A model generated the notes under the pieces. That model worked only from the letters and a program-made list of their open reading frames with translations. It did not search any database and was not told the DNA's origin. The position numbers were made by a program, and so were the translations under genes. 64,000 bases of DNA from an uncultured Mitsuokella sp. (GTDB lineage: Bacteria; Bacillota; Negativicutes; Selenomonadales; Selenomonadaceae): contig CAMCBT010000001.1 of the NCBI GenBank assembly GCA_945873115.1, positions 62,001 through 126,000 of the forward strand, read 5' to 3'. Below, piece by piece: positions 26,800 to 35,300 of this stretch; within the stretch, counting starts at the first letter, position 1, and the number at the start of each line of letters is the position of its first letter.

Positions 26800-28064
26800 A
26801 GTCCTGGAGCCTGCTTGTTCCACCGATTGGCATCCTTCTTTTTGGCCTTTTGACGCTTTATGTGAAAGCACATCCCATTGTCGGCACCATAGATGCCTCC
26901 TCCCTTTTGGGGCTGTCCTATCTCCCCTGGCTTTTTTCCGTCATTGTGCTTTCTCTTATTGTGCAGGCTGTTTTGATACGGCGCCACCTCGATACAGTGC
27001 TGTTTCCCATAGCTCTTATGCTGTCAGGTGTCGGTGTCGTCGAAATAGCACGGCTTAATCCACCGCTGCTTGTGGCTCAGCTGCGTTGGCTCTTGATTGC
27101 CATGGTGCTGATGCTTATCCTGATTCGCATATTCCATATGGTAAAGCAGGCACTTCAGTACCCCTATATTTTGGGGCTTTGCTGCTTGGTTGTCTTGCTT
27201 CTCCCCATCCTTTTTGGCACGGAAATTGGAGGCAGCCGAAACTGGATTGTGCTTGGCCCCTTTTCCGTGCAGCCCTCAGAATTCGGGAAAATCCTGATTC
27301 TCTTTTTTCTCGCGGCCTATCTGTCGGAGCATCGTCGCGTCTTGAGCCTCCCTGTAAAACATTTCCTGTTTCTTAGGCTGCCGCCCCTTCGCTTCATCGC
27401 GCCCCTTGTCTCAATCTGGGGCATAGCCGTCCTGATGTTTGTCGTGTCCCGCGATCTTGGATCTGCGCTCCTGTTTTTCGGAATTGCGGTTGTCATGACC
27501 TATATGGCGACGGGAAGCAAGTCTTATCTATTTGTTGCTTCCGCCTTTATCCTTGCGGCAGGTACAGTGAGCTATGCGCTCTTTAATCATGTAAGGGTTC
27601 GCTTCCAGGTATGGCTGAACCCATGGCAGGATCCGAATGGAATGGCCTACCAGATTGTGCAGTCCCTGTTTTCCATTGGAACAGGCGGCGTGTGGGGGAC
27701 AGGCTTCGGCTTCGGTCATCCAGGCTTCATACCGGAGGTACATACGGATTTTATTTTCTCTGCCATTGCGGAGGAGCTGGGGCTGGTGGGCGCACTGATG
27801 CTCATGACCTGCTATGCCTGCTTTTTCTGGAGGGGAATCCTGATAGCACTTTGCTGCCGGATGGATCGGGAGCTGCTGACGGCAGCTGGAGGGAGCACGC
27901 TTTTCCTCATGCAGGCCTTCATCATCATATCGGGCGTTACCAAATTCCTGCCCTTGACGGGCATCACCCTTCCCTTTGTCAGCTATGGGGGAAGCTCCAT
28001 GGTGGCAAGCTTCCTGCTTTTAGGAATCATTCTATCCCTTTCGAGGAGAGGCGAAGATGGCTGA
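26796..28064 (+). CDS. SEDS-family peptidoglycan glycosyltransferase (RodA/FtsW)
   Basis: 422 residues, about ten to twelve membrane segments, GTG start overlapping the PP2C stop. The SEDS signature is clear: GGSRNWIVLGPFSVQPSEFG, RDLGSALLFFGIAVVMTYMA, GFGFGHPGFIPEVHTDFIFS, AIAEELGLVGAL and GITLPFVSYGGSSMV. SEDS proteins polymerise lipid II with a cognate class B PBP, which is encoded next. RodA-like versus FtsW-like function cannot be settled by eye; the context matches actinobacterial rodA. Confidence 0.92.
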   Translation: MKSWSLLVPPIGILLFGLLTLYVKAHPIVGTIDASSLLGLSYLPWLFSVIVLSLIVQAVLIRRHLDTVLFPIALMLSGVGVVEIARLNPPLLVAQLRWLLIAMVLMLILIRIFHMVKQALQYPYILGLCCLVVLLLPILFGTEIGGSRNWIVLGPFSVQPSEFGKILILFFLAAYLSEHRRVLSLPVKHFLFLRLPPLRFIAPLVSIWGIAVLMFVVSRDLGSALLFFGIAVVMTYMATGSKSYLFVASAFILAAGTVSYALFNHVRVRFQVWLNPWQDPNGMAYQIVQSLFSIGTGGVWGTGFGFGHPGFIPEVHTDFIFSAIAEELGLVGALMLMTCYACFFWRGILIALCCRMDRELLTAAGGSTLFLMQAFIIISGVTKFLPLTGITLPFVSYGGSSMVASFLLLGIILSLSRRGEDG

Positions 28065-29460
28065 TCATACCATGAAACGCTATGTGCTTCAGGCGGCTGC
28101 TGCCAGCCTGCTGCTCTTCGCGCTTCTCTATGTCTATGTGGCCTATGTGGCCGTATGGCAGGGACCGGAGCTAGCACAGAATCCCCTGAATCAACGTGGT
28201 GCTGCGGCCCGTCCTGACATCACCCGCGGTACGATTGTCGATTGTAAGGGGGTCGTTCTCGCAGAGACACAGCCGGACGGTGTCCGCTACTACACCATGG
28301 GGGAGGCAATGGCCCCTGTGACGGGGTATAATGGAGAAAGAATCGGGAGTGCTGGCATCGAGGGGACAGAAAATCGGACACTTCTGGGGCTGACAGAGGA
28401 CATGAGCCGTATCGGCCCGATTTCCCAGCTTTTTCAATCGGATCGGGGCAATGATGTAAAGCTCACGATTGACTCGCGTCTTCAGAAAATCGCATACGAT
28501 GAGCTGGGCGGTCAGCGCGGCGCAATTCTCGTCATGGATGCCGAGACCGGGGCAATCCTTGCGATGGCGAGTGCGCCCTCCTATGATCCCAATCAGATTG
28601 AAGCGGAGTGGAAGGAACTGAATGCAAAGTCAGACGGCCCCCTTCTCAATCGTGCTGTCCAAGGGATGTATCCGCCTGGCTCGAGTATAAAGCCCATGAT
28701 AGCAGACGCTGCACTTACAGAAGAGCTTACGACGGAAAACGAGCGCTTTGACTGCAATGGTATACTGGATGTGGGCGGTGGCTTTGCCATTCATGATTAT
28801 AATGGCGAGGTGCACGGCAAGATCAATCTGCGCCAGGCTCTGACAGAATCCTGCAATGTCACCTTTGGAACCTTGGGTATGCGACTAGGGGATGACCGGC
28901 TGAAGAAAGCCTATGAACGTTTTGGCTTCAACGAAGCCTTGATGGGGGATGTGGTGATGGAGCGGGCTCATTTGCCTGACTTCGGTACCCTTGCACGGGG
29001 TGATCAAGCCCAGTCGGCCATAGGACAGAGCACGCTTTTGGTGACGCCGATGCAAATGCTTCTCCTGGCGGATGCTTATGCCAACGGAGGAAGAGTCATG
29101 AAGCCCTACCTGGTGGATTCGGTTATTTCAGCAAACGGAGTGGTGCTCAGCAAGGCATTGCCGGAAACCTGGCGCACAGTAACGACATCGGATATGGCCT
29201 CTGTCATTGACTCCTACATGGAGGATGTCGTGAAGTCAGGCACAGGAAGGCTCGCCGCTACGAAGGGCATCCGCGTGACCGGAAAGACTGGGACAGCAGA
29301 AAACGGGCAAGGAAAGGACCATGCCTGGTTCATCGGATCAGCAGAGCTGCCAAAGAAAAAAATTGTTTTTGCAATCCTTGTGGAGCATGGGGGAAGTGGT
29401 GGCAAAGTGGCTGCTCCCATAGCCAAACGGCTTATTCAGACGATGTTGATGGATACATAA
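28057..29460 (+). CDS. Class B penicillin-binding protein (PbpA-like transpeptidase)
   Basis: 467 residues. One N-terminal membrane segment (residues ~8-30), a short pedestal, then the transpeptidase domain. Active-site motifs: S209-S-I-K212 (PGSSIKPM), S265-C-N267 and K410-T-G412 (GKTGTAE). It is short for a class B PBP and close to actinobacterial PbpA in size, with ARPDITRGTIVDCKGVVLAE as the N-terminal pedestal motif. It overlaps the SEDS gene by 8 nt, which fits a dedicated SEDS-PBP pair for cross-linking in elongation or sporulation-like growth. Confidence 0.92.
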   Translation: MADHTMKRYVLQAAAASLLLFALLYVYVAYVAVWQGPELAQNPLNQRGAAARPDITRGTIVDCKGVVLAETQPDGVRYYTMGEAMAPVTGYNGERIGSAGIEGTENRTLLGLTEDMSRIGPISQLFQSDRGNDVKLTIDSRLQKIAYDELGGQRGAILVMDAETGAILAMASAPSYDPNQIEAEWKELNAKSDGPLLNRAVQGMYPPGSSIKPMIADAALTEELTTENERFDCNGILDVGGGFAIHDYNGEVHGKINLRQALTESCNVTFGTLGMRLGDDRLKKAYERFGFNEALMGDVVMERAHLPDFGTLARGDQAQSAIGQSTLLVTPMQMLLLADAYANGGRVMKPYLVDSVISANGVVLSKALPETWRTVTTSDMASVIDSYMEDVVKSGTGRLAATKGIRVTGKTGTAENGQGKDHAWFIGSAELPKKKIVFAILVEHGGSGGKVAAPIAKRLIQTMLMDT

Positions 29461-29481
29461 ATCTTCGTAGAGGAGGATATT

Positions 29482-31224
29482 ATGAGCGAACGCATTCTCG
29501 ATCAGAGATACCAGCTCGACGAACGCATTGGCAGCGGAGGCATGGCCGATGTGTATAAAGCGACAGACATTCTTCTGAACCGGCCTGTTGCCATCAAAAT
29601 TCTTCATGACCAGTTCAAGCGTGATACGGAGTTTATCAACAAATTCCAGCGTGAGGCCCGGGCAGCGGCGCGTCTTTCTCACCCGAACATTGTCAATATC
29701 TACGATGTGGGGGTATCTGAGGGAGATCACTATATAGTGATGGAGTATGTTCCTGGGAAGACTCTCAAGGACAAAATCCGGCAGGATGGGCATCTCTCTG
29801 TAGACGAGGTTCTTCGGATTGCACGGGAAATTGCGGAAGCCCTGGCGCATGCCCATGCAAATGGACTTGTCCACTGCGATATCAAGCCTCATAATATTCT
29901 GATGATGGCAGATGGTCACATAAAGGTTGCGGACTTTGGTATTGCACGAGCTGTGACGGAATCTACCATGACCTATAGCGGGAATGTGGTGGGATCTGTC
30001 CACTATTTTTCGCCGGAGCAGGCGAAGGGAACCATGATTACGCCGAAATCTGATGTCTATTCCCTAGGCGTTGTCCTTTATGAAATGCTCACAGGACGCA
30101 TCCCTTTTACGGGCGAAACGCCTGTAAGCATCGCACTGAAGCATTTGCAGGAGACACCGGTTCCCGTGCGGGAAATCAACCCAGCAATTCCTGCCAGTGT
30201 GGAGGACATCGTCACCGCTGCCATGCAGAAAAATCCAGAGCTTCGCCCTACAAGCGAGGAGCTTGTCCATAGGATTCAGCAGGCGGAGCGTATGCTTTTT
30301 AACGGAATGCCCGAGCAGGATCCCTATGCCACACAGATTATGCCACGAGTTCAGGTGCCAGAGACTGTTGAAGATCCGATTAGCACTCTTCCGCAGGAGC
30401 AGGAAGAGCGAAAATCCATCTTCAGATCCAAGGCGTTTGTCATAGGGCTTCTTGCCGTGCTAATGGTCGGATTCTTTGTCGGGACGTTTATGAGCTATGG
30501 AAAATTCTGGAGCACTGCGGAGGTGGTGGTCCCGGATGTGACGGGAAAATCCATGGTCTTGGCCCGGCAGATTCTTGAGGACAAGAAACTCCGAGTCGAT
30601 GTGGCTGAAACCTATGACGCAAGTGTCCCCGCCGGTCAGGTCGTGTCCCAGGATCCTGTGGGCGGCTCCAAGGTAAAAGAGCAGAGGCTTGTTACCATTT
30701 ATGTGAGCAAGGGCGGCGAGGAAGTCGATATGCCGGATCTTGTCGGCCTTTCCAAGGCAGATGCGGTTGCGAAAATAGAAAAGATGGGGCTGAAGGTCGG
30801 CACGATTTACGAAAAATATGCCAATCAGGAGCCGGGCACCGTTGTATCCCAGGATCCCAAGAAAGGATCAAAGCGCAAGCGTGGCGAATCGGTGGATATC
30901 ACGGTCAGCAAGGGGAAGGAGACGAAAAAGGTGCATGTGCCGGACGTCGTCGGCAAATCCCTCCAAGAGGCAACAAGCAATCTGAAGACGAATGGGCTGA
31001 CGGTCGGAACTGTCACAAAGCAGGCAAGCAGGGAGGCGCCTGGCACGGTACTGAGCCAGTCCCAGCAGGGAACTGATGTGGAGGAAGGCACGAGCATTTC
31101 CCTTGTTGTGGCAGAATCCCAGAAGGATGAGGAAAAGACAAATACAAAGGGAACACAGAAGACTGGGGAGTCTGCGAGTGGAAATGTACCCTCCAAGAAT
31201 GAGGAAACTGCCAAATCAAGGTAA
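29482..31224 (+). CDS. PASTA-domain Ser/Thr protein kinase (PknB/PrkC)
   Basis: 580 residues. Hanks-type kinase domain at ~10-270: glycine loop IGSGGMADVYKA, catalytic lysine K39 (VAIKI), catalytic loop H131-C132-D133 then IKPHN, DFG at 151-153, and an activation loop with TMTYSGNVVGSVHYFSPEQ. The HRD arginine is replaced by Cys (see findings). One membrane segment at ~317-337 leads to three extracellular PASTA repeats starting near residues 348, 414 and 482 (VPDVTGKS, MPDLVGLS, VPDVVGKS), which bind peptidoglycan fragments or lipid II. It ends in a Ser/Thr/Lys-rich tail. A 21-nt gap with GAGGAGG precedes it. Confidence 0.95.
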   Translation: MSERILDQRYQLDERIGSGGMADVYKATDILLNRPVAIKILHDQFKRDTEFINKFQREARAAARLSHPNIVNIYDVGVSEGDHYIVMEYVPGKTLKDKIRQDGHLSVDEVLRIAREIAEALAHAHANGLVHCDIKPHNILMMADGHIKVADFGIARAVTESTMTYSGNVVGSVHYFSPEQAKGTMITPKSDVYSLGVVLYEMLTGRIPFTGETPVSIALKHLQETPVPVREINPAIPASVEDIVTAAMQKNPELRPTSEELVHRIQQAERMLFNGMPEQDPYATQIMPRVQVPETVEDPISTLPQEQEERKSIFRSKAFVIGLLAVLMVGFFVGTFMSYGKFWSTAEVVVPDVTGKSMVLARQILEDKKLRVDVAETYDASVPAGQVVSQDPVGGSKVKEQRLVTIYVSKGGEEVDMPDLVGLSKADAVAKIEKMGLKVGTIYEKYANQEPGTVVSQDPKKGSKRKRGESVDITVSKGKETKKVHVPDVVGKSLQEATSNLKTNGLTVGTVTKQASREAPGTVLSQSQQGTDVEEGTSISLVVAESQKDEEKTNTKGTQKTGESASGNVPSKNEETAKSR

Positions 31225-31225
31225 T

Positions 31226-32143
31226 ATGGAGCAGAAATTGGTGAAGCAGGACGAATGCCAGATGGGCCGCGTCATAAAGGCCTATAACAGTTTTTTCTAT
31301 GTTTCTACAGAACATGGCATTATCTCATGCAAGCTGCGGGGGATGCTGAAGGCAAAAAAAAGAGAGGCAGCTGTTGTTCCTGGGGATTTCGTGAGGCTCT
31401 CTCTGCGGGAGGCGGGATGCGGTGTCATCGAGGAGCGTCTATCCCGCAAAACAATCCTCAAACGACCCGCGGTGGCAAATATTATGCAGGTTGTCTTGAC
31501 CTTTGCGGCTGCGGAGCCTGCCTTGAGCAGAATCCTGCTGGATAGGTTCCTGGTGCTTGCGGAATGGTCGGGCATACCACGGATAATCCTGTGTATCAAC
31601 AAGCTTGATTTGCTGCCCGATTCCAAAGGATTTCTGGAGGACTATCAGGTTCTTGGCTATCCTTTATGCTATGTTTCTGCCAAGACTCCCGATACCTTGG
31701 AGAGTCTTCAGGCGGAGCTGGCGGAGGAAGTGACTGTTTTTGCAGGGCCTTCCGGTGTGGGGAAGTCCTCCTTGATGAATGCACTTCTGCCGTCGGCACA
31801 GCGTGCCACTGGCATGGTCAGTGAGAAAATCAAGAGGGGCCGTCATACGACCCGGGCGGCAGAGCTGATTCCCTATCAGAACGGCTTTTTGGTGGATACG
31901 CCGGGCTTTAGCTCGATTGCCTTCGAGGGAATCGAGCCTTCAGATCTTGCAGCCTGCTTCCCGGAGTTTCGGGAGTTTATCGGTGGGTGCCGGTTTTCCA
32001 CCTGCACGCATACCCACGAGCCTTCCTGCAGGATAAAGGAGGCTGTGGAGCGAGGCATGATTTCGCGGGAACGGTATGATTCATATACGACAATTTTGCA
32101 GGAACTCCAGGAGACTTCTGCAAAACGATGGAGAAAGGAATAA
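31226..32143 (+). CDS. rsgA: Ribosome small-subunit-dependent GTPase RsgA
   Basis: 305 residues from ATG 31226, one base after the kinase stop. N-terminal OB fold, then a circularly permuted GTPase (NKLDLLP before the P-loop GPSGVGKSSLMNALL and DTPGFSS), and a C-terminal zinc knuckle with CRFSTCTHTHEPSC. RsgA assists late 30S maturation. Its place after PP2C and kinase is conserved in Firmicutes; it is a reported PrkC substrate in Bacillus. Confidence 0.96.
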   Translation: MEQKLVKQDECQMGRVIKAYNSFFYVSTEHGIISCKLRGMLKAKKREAAVVPGDFVRLSLREAGCGVIEERLSRKTILKRPAVANIMQVVLTFAAAEPALSRILLDRFLVLAEWSGIPRIILCINKLDLLPDSKGFLEDYQVLGYPLCYVSAKTPDTLESLQAELAEEVTVFAGPSGVGKSSLMNALLPSAQRATGMVSEKIKRGRHTTRAAELIPYQNGFLVDTPGFSSIAFEGIEPSDLAACFPEFREFIGGCRFSTCTHTHEPSCRIKEAVERGMISRERYDSYTTILQELQETSAKRWRKE

Positions 32144-32145
32144 AG

Positions 32146-32790
32146 ATGATTAAAATAGCACCATCCATATTATCGGCCAATTTTTCCTGTCTTGGCGAAG
32201 AGATAAAGCGTGTGGCAGAGGCAGGCGCAGATCTTATCCATATCGATGTGATGGACGGCACCTTTGTGCCAAATATCACAATCGGCTCACCTGTCGTGAA
32301 GTGCATTCGTAATTGTACGAACCTCGACTTCGATGTGCATCTGATGGTGGAGCACCCCGAAACGCATGTGGATGCCTTTGCAGAGGCGGGGGCAGACAGC
32401 ATTACCTTTCATGCCGAGGTGGCAAGGCACAGCCATCGTATCCTGCAGCAAATCAAGGCCCATGGCATCAAGGCAGGCATCGCAGTGAACCCCGGGACGA
32501 GCCTTGCCATGATAGAGGAGCTCCTGCCGGATCTCGATATGGTGCTTGTCATGACAGTGAATCCGGGCTATGGCGGGCAACACTTCATCGAATCCCAGCT
32601 GGAAAAAATCCACATGCTCTATCACACAATTGAGGACATGGGCTTTGACTGTGATATCGAGGTGGATGGCGGAATCAACGAGGAGACCTCCAAGCTCGTC
32701 ATCGAGGCGGGGGCGAATATTCTTGTGGCAGGCTCCTACATCTACGGAGCCGAGTCCGCTGAGCAGGCTGTTGCCAGCCTGCGTGGCTGA
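32146..32790 (+). CDS. rpe: Ribulose-phosphate 3-epimerase
   Basis: A 214-residue TIM-barrel enzyme interconverting ribulose-5-P and xylulose-5-P in the pentose phosphate pathway. Motifs: APSILSANFSCLGEE, HIDVMDGTFVPNITIG, LVMTVNPGYGGQHFIE and EVDGGINEETS. ATG 32146 has AAAGGA just upstream and follows the rsgA stop; ATG 32128 within rsgA is less likely. The rsgA-rpe order is standard in Firmicutes. Confidence 0.96.
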   Translation: MIKIAPSILSANFSCLGEEIKRVAEAGADLIHIDVMDGTFVPNITIGSPVVKCIRNCTNLDFDVHLMVEHPETHVDAFAEAGADSITFHAEVARHSHRILQQIKAHGIKAGIAVNPGTSLAMIEELLPDLDMVLVMTVNPGYGGQHFIESQLEKIHMLYHTIEDMGFDCDIEVDGGINEETSKLVIEAGANILVAGSYIYGAESAEQAVASLRG

Positions 32791-32806
32791 AAGAAAGGAG
32801 TTCAGG

Positions 32807-33487
32807 ATGGAGAAAGCAGTCGTCTTATTATCTGGCGGGCTTGATAGCTGTACCTGTATGGCCGTTGCCCAGGATAGGGGCTATGAGCTTTATCCCATCA
32901 GCTTTAATTATCATCAGCGTCATTCCATAGAGCTGGAGGGAGCGAAGAAAATCGCCGTCCACTATAAGGTCAAGAAGCATCTTATCATTGAGACGAACAT
33001 GGAGCAGATTGGCGGCTCTGCCCTTACGGACAGTCATATCGACGTTCCGGAAGGGGATGTGGAGCGTCAGGACGTGCCGGTGACCTATGTCCCAGCGCGC
33101 AATCTGATTTTCCTGTCCTACGCTCTTGGCTATGCAGAAGTAGTGGGAGCCAGCCATGTATTCATTGGCGTAAATTCTGTCGACTACTCAGGCTATCCGG
33201 ATTGCCGCCCTGCCTTCATTGAAAAATTCCAGGCAATCGCAGACTATGCGACGACGGCCACGGCTGTGGAGGGAAAATCCATTCAGATTGAAACGCCATT
33301 GCAGAAGCTCTCAAAAAAAGATATCGTCCTTCTCGCTGATAAGCTCAAAGCACCTCTTCAATATACCCACAGCTGCTATAAGGGTGGGGAAAAGGCCTGC
33401 GGTGTCTGCGATAGCTGCAAGCTTCGTCTTCAGGGCTTCGCGGAGGCAGGCGTGAAAGATCCCATCCCCTACGAGACGAGGTCGTAA
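32807..33487 (+). CDS. queC: 7-cyano-7-deazaguanine synthase QueC
   Basis: A 226-residue ATP-dependent PP-loop enzyme converting 7-carboxy-7-deazaguanine to preQ0. The PP-loop is LLSGGLDSCTCMAVA. The zinc site is the C-terminal CYKGGEKACGVCDSCKLR. ATG 32807 follows AAAGGAG. folE2 is next, 1 nt away. queD and queE are 19 kb downstream, so the route is split between two loci. No queF or tgt is present here. Confidence 0.96.
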   Translation: MEKAVVLLSGGLDSCTCMAVAQDRGYELYPISFNYHQRHSIELEGAKKIAVHYKVKKHLIIETNMEQIGGSALTDSHIDVPEGDVERQDVPVTYVPARNLIFLSYALGYAEVVGASHVFIGVNSVDYSGYPDCRPAFIEKFQAIADYATTATAVEGKSIQIETPLQKLSKKDIVLLADKLKAPLQYTHSCYKGGEKACGVCDSCKLRLQGFAEAGVKDPIPYETRS

Positions 33488-33488
33488 A

Positions 33489-34277
33489 ATGCAAGATGTG
33501 CAGAACCGAATGGATTCCCGTGGCATTTCCATCCAGCATGTCGGAGTCAACGACGTACACCTTCCCTTTCTGATAAAGACGAAGGAGGGTGGCTATCAGC
33601 AGGTTTTGGCAAATATCCGCTTCACAGTCTCGCTGCCGATGGAATACAAAGGGACTCATATGAGCCGCTTCCTGGAAATCCTCATGCCCTGGAGCCAGAA
33701 GCCCCTGGCTGAGCCGGAGATGGATGCGATGCTCACCGAAGCCTTGACGCGCCTTGAGGCAAAATCCGCCGAGGTCGAGCTGGCCTTCAAATACTTCGTG
33801 AAGAAAACAGCACCGGAGAGCGGACGAAAATCCCTCCTTGACCTGGATTGCACCTTCCGGGGGATTAAGGAAGCAGGAAAAACCATGGAGTTCGAGCTGG
33901 GGCTGACGGTTCCCTTTACCTCTCTGTGCCCCTGCAGCAAGGAGATTTCGCGCTATGGTGCCCATAATCAACGCTCTCTATGTAGTGTACGCGTTCGTTT
34001 TCAGCAGGGCTATCCCTGCCCTTATATCGAAGACCTTGCGGCACGTATCGAGGCAGAGGGCTCTTCGCCCATCTATCCGCTTCTCAAGCGAGAGGATGAG
34101 CGTCACGTGACGGAAGCGGCCTATGACAATCCGAAATTTGTCGAGGACATATTGCGCGATGTGGTTCTGCTCCTTCGTTCCATGAAAGGTATGGCGTATT
34201 TCTCCGTCGTATGCGAGAACTTTGAGTCCATCCACAATCACAATGCCTATGCGGCACATGAAGAGAGGATTTCCTGA
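33489..34277 (+). CDS. folE2: GTP cyclohydrolase FolE2 (type IB, COG1469)
   Basis: 262 residues, not homologous in sequence to FolE. It converts GTP to dihydroneopterin triphosphate, the first step for folate and queuosine. The family Cys motif is in VPFTSLCPCSKEISRYGAHN, near residue 140-160. LLKREDERHVTEAAYDNPKF and ENFESIHNHNAYA are further conserved segments. Coupling to queC suggests it feeds the queuosine route; it may also serve folate if no folE exists. Confidence 0.93.
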   Translation: MQDVQNRMDSRGISIQHVGVNDVHLPFLIKTKEGGYQQVLANIRFTVSLPMEYKGTHMSRFLEILMPWSQKPLAEPEMDAMLTEALTRLEAKSAEVELAFKYFVKKTAPESGRKSLLDLDCTFRGIKEAGKTMEFELGLTVPFTSLCPCSKEISRYGAHNQRSLCSVRVRFQQGYPCPYIEDLAARIEAEGSSPIYPLLKREDERHVTEAAYDNPKFVEDILRDVVLLLRSMKGMAYFSVVCENFESIHNHNAYAAHEERIS

Positions 34278-34301
34278 GGGAAGATTGGCAAGGAGGTTGC
34301 G

Positions 34302-35291
34302 ATGAACAAGTTTTACAAGCGGTTCCTATTGCTCATATGCCTCGTCCTCCTTATCTCAGGAATCGTCGTGGGGACAACGGTAGATGTCCACACCCTTCAA
34401 AATCTCGATGCCTTTCAGCCCTGGTCCATTGGCTTGGCAATCCTTCTTTTGGCTCTGGGGCTGTTCTTCGATGGAAGCAGACTCATGCATCTCGTGCGGA
34501 TTTCCCATGAAAACATTCGCTTCTGTCAGGCTGTGCAGGTCATCTTTGGCAACTACTTTCTTGCACTGTTGACACCTGGGGCAACAGGGGGGGCTGTGGC
34601 ACAGCTCATGTTTCTGCGCCACGCCAATGTACCCACCGGAAAGGCAGCCGTCCTTGTCATTGTGCGGACGCTTCTGTCGATATTTTTCCTTGTTCTCTGC
34701 ATGCCCTTTATTTTCATGCACGATGCGGGCATTGTTCCGGGCATATCGAATGAATGGCTTATGGGAATTACCCTCGTGGCACTCGTCGTCATTCTCTTCC
34801 TGATTTTTTCTGCTCGGGGGGGCTATCTGGATCGGATTTTCCTCTCCGTAGCAAAGCGTTTTGGAACGAAGAAGCGACGACAGGCCTTTGCACTTCTACG
34901 GGATACGAAAAGCGCAGTGGCTCTTCTTGCTGCTTCTCCCAAGGATATGTTCATTGTCTTTGTGGAGTCGGGGCTGAATCTTCTCTGCATCTATGCCATC
35001 GTGCCCTGCCTGCTCCTGGGGCTTGGCGTCGTCGATGCGGATTGGTATACCATTATGGGACGCATGATTTTTCTCAACATGCTGCTCTATTTTATGCCCA
35101 CTCCCGGTGGCGCCGGCATTGCGGAGGGCGGTTTTGTCTACCTTTTCAGCGAGACCGTCCCCGCAGGAACGGTGGGGATTGTTGCCGTCAGCTGGCGGCT
35201 TATCGCGGAGTACATCCCCTTTCTGATCGGGCTTTACTATACACTTAGCGTATTTGGCCGGGACTTTTTGAGCCGACAGCTGACAAAATAG
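34302..35291 (+). CDS. Flippase-like integral membrane protein (UPF0104 / lysylphosphatidylglycerol synthase TM region)
   Basis: 329 residues with about eight membrane segments (first at ~8-26). The family motif GNYFLALLTPGATGGAVAQL and the later YFMPTPGGAGIAEGGFVYLF are those of the UPF0104/AglD/MprF-type membrane domain. No aminoacyltransferase domain is present, so it is not a full MprF. The substrate is unknown; lipid or polyprenol-linked sugar movement is a family-based guess. It sits between folE2 and cbiD, spaced 24 and 9 nt, with no regulatory gap. Confidence 0.8.
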   Translation: MNKFYKRFLLLICLVLLISGIVVGTTVDVHTLQNLDAFQPWSIGLAILLLALGLFFDGSRLMHLVRISHENIRFCQAVQVIFGNYFLALLTPGATGGAVAQLMFLRHANVPTGKAAVLVIVRTLLSIFFLVLCMPFIFMHDAGIVPGISNEWLMGITLVALVVILFLIFSARGGYLDRIFLSVAKRFGTKKRRQAFALLRDTKSAVALLAASPKDMFIVFVESGLNLLCIYAIVPCLLLGLGVVDADWYTIMGRMIFLNMLLYFMPTPGGAGIAEGGFVYLFSETVPAGTVGIVAVSWRLIAEYIPFLIGLYYTLSVFGRDFLSRQLTK

Positions 35292-35300
35292 GAGGAGGCT

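Noticed and set aside
31801-31812. B12-box-like sequence (GCCACTGGC)
   Set aside because: It lies inside rsgA coding DNA, with no surrounding riboswitch helices; chance match.
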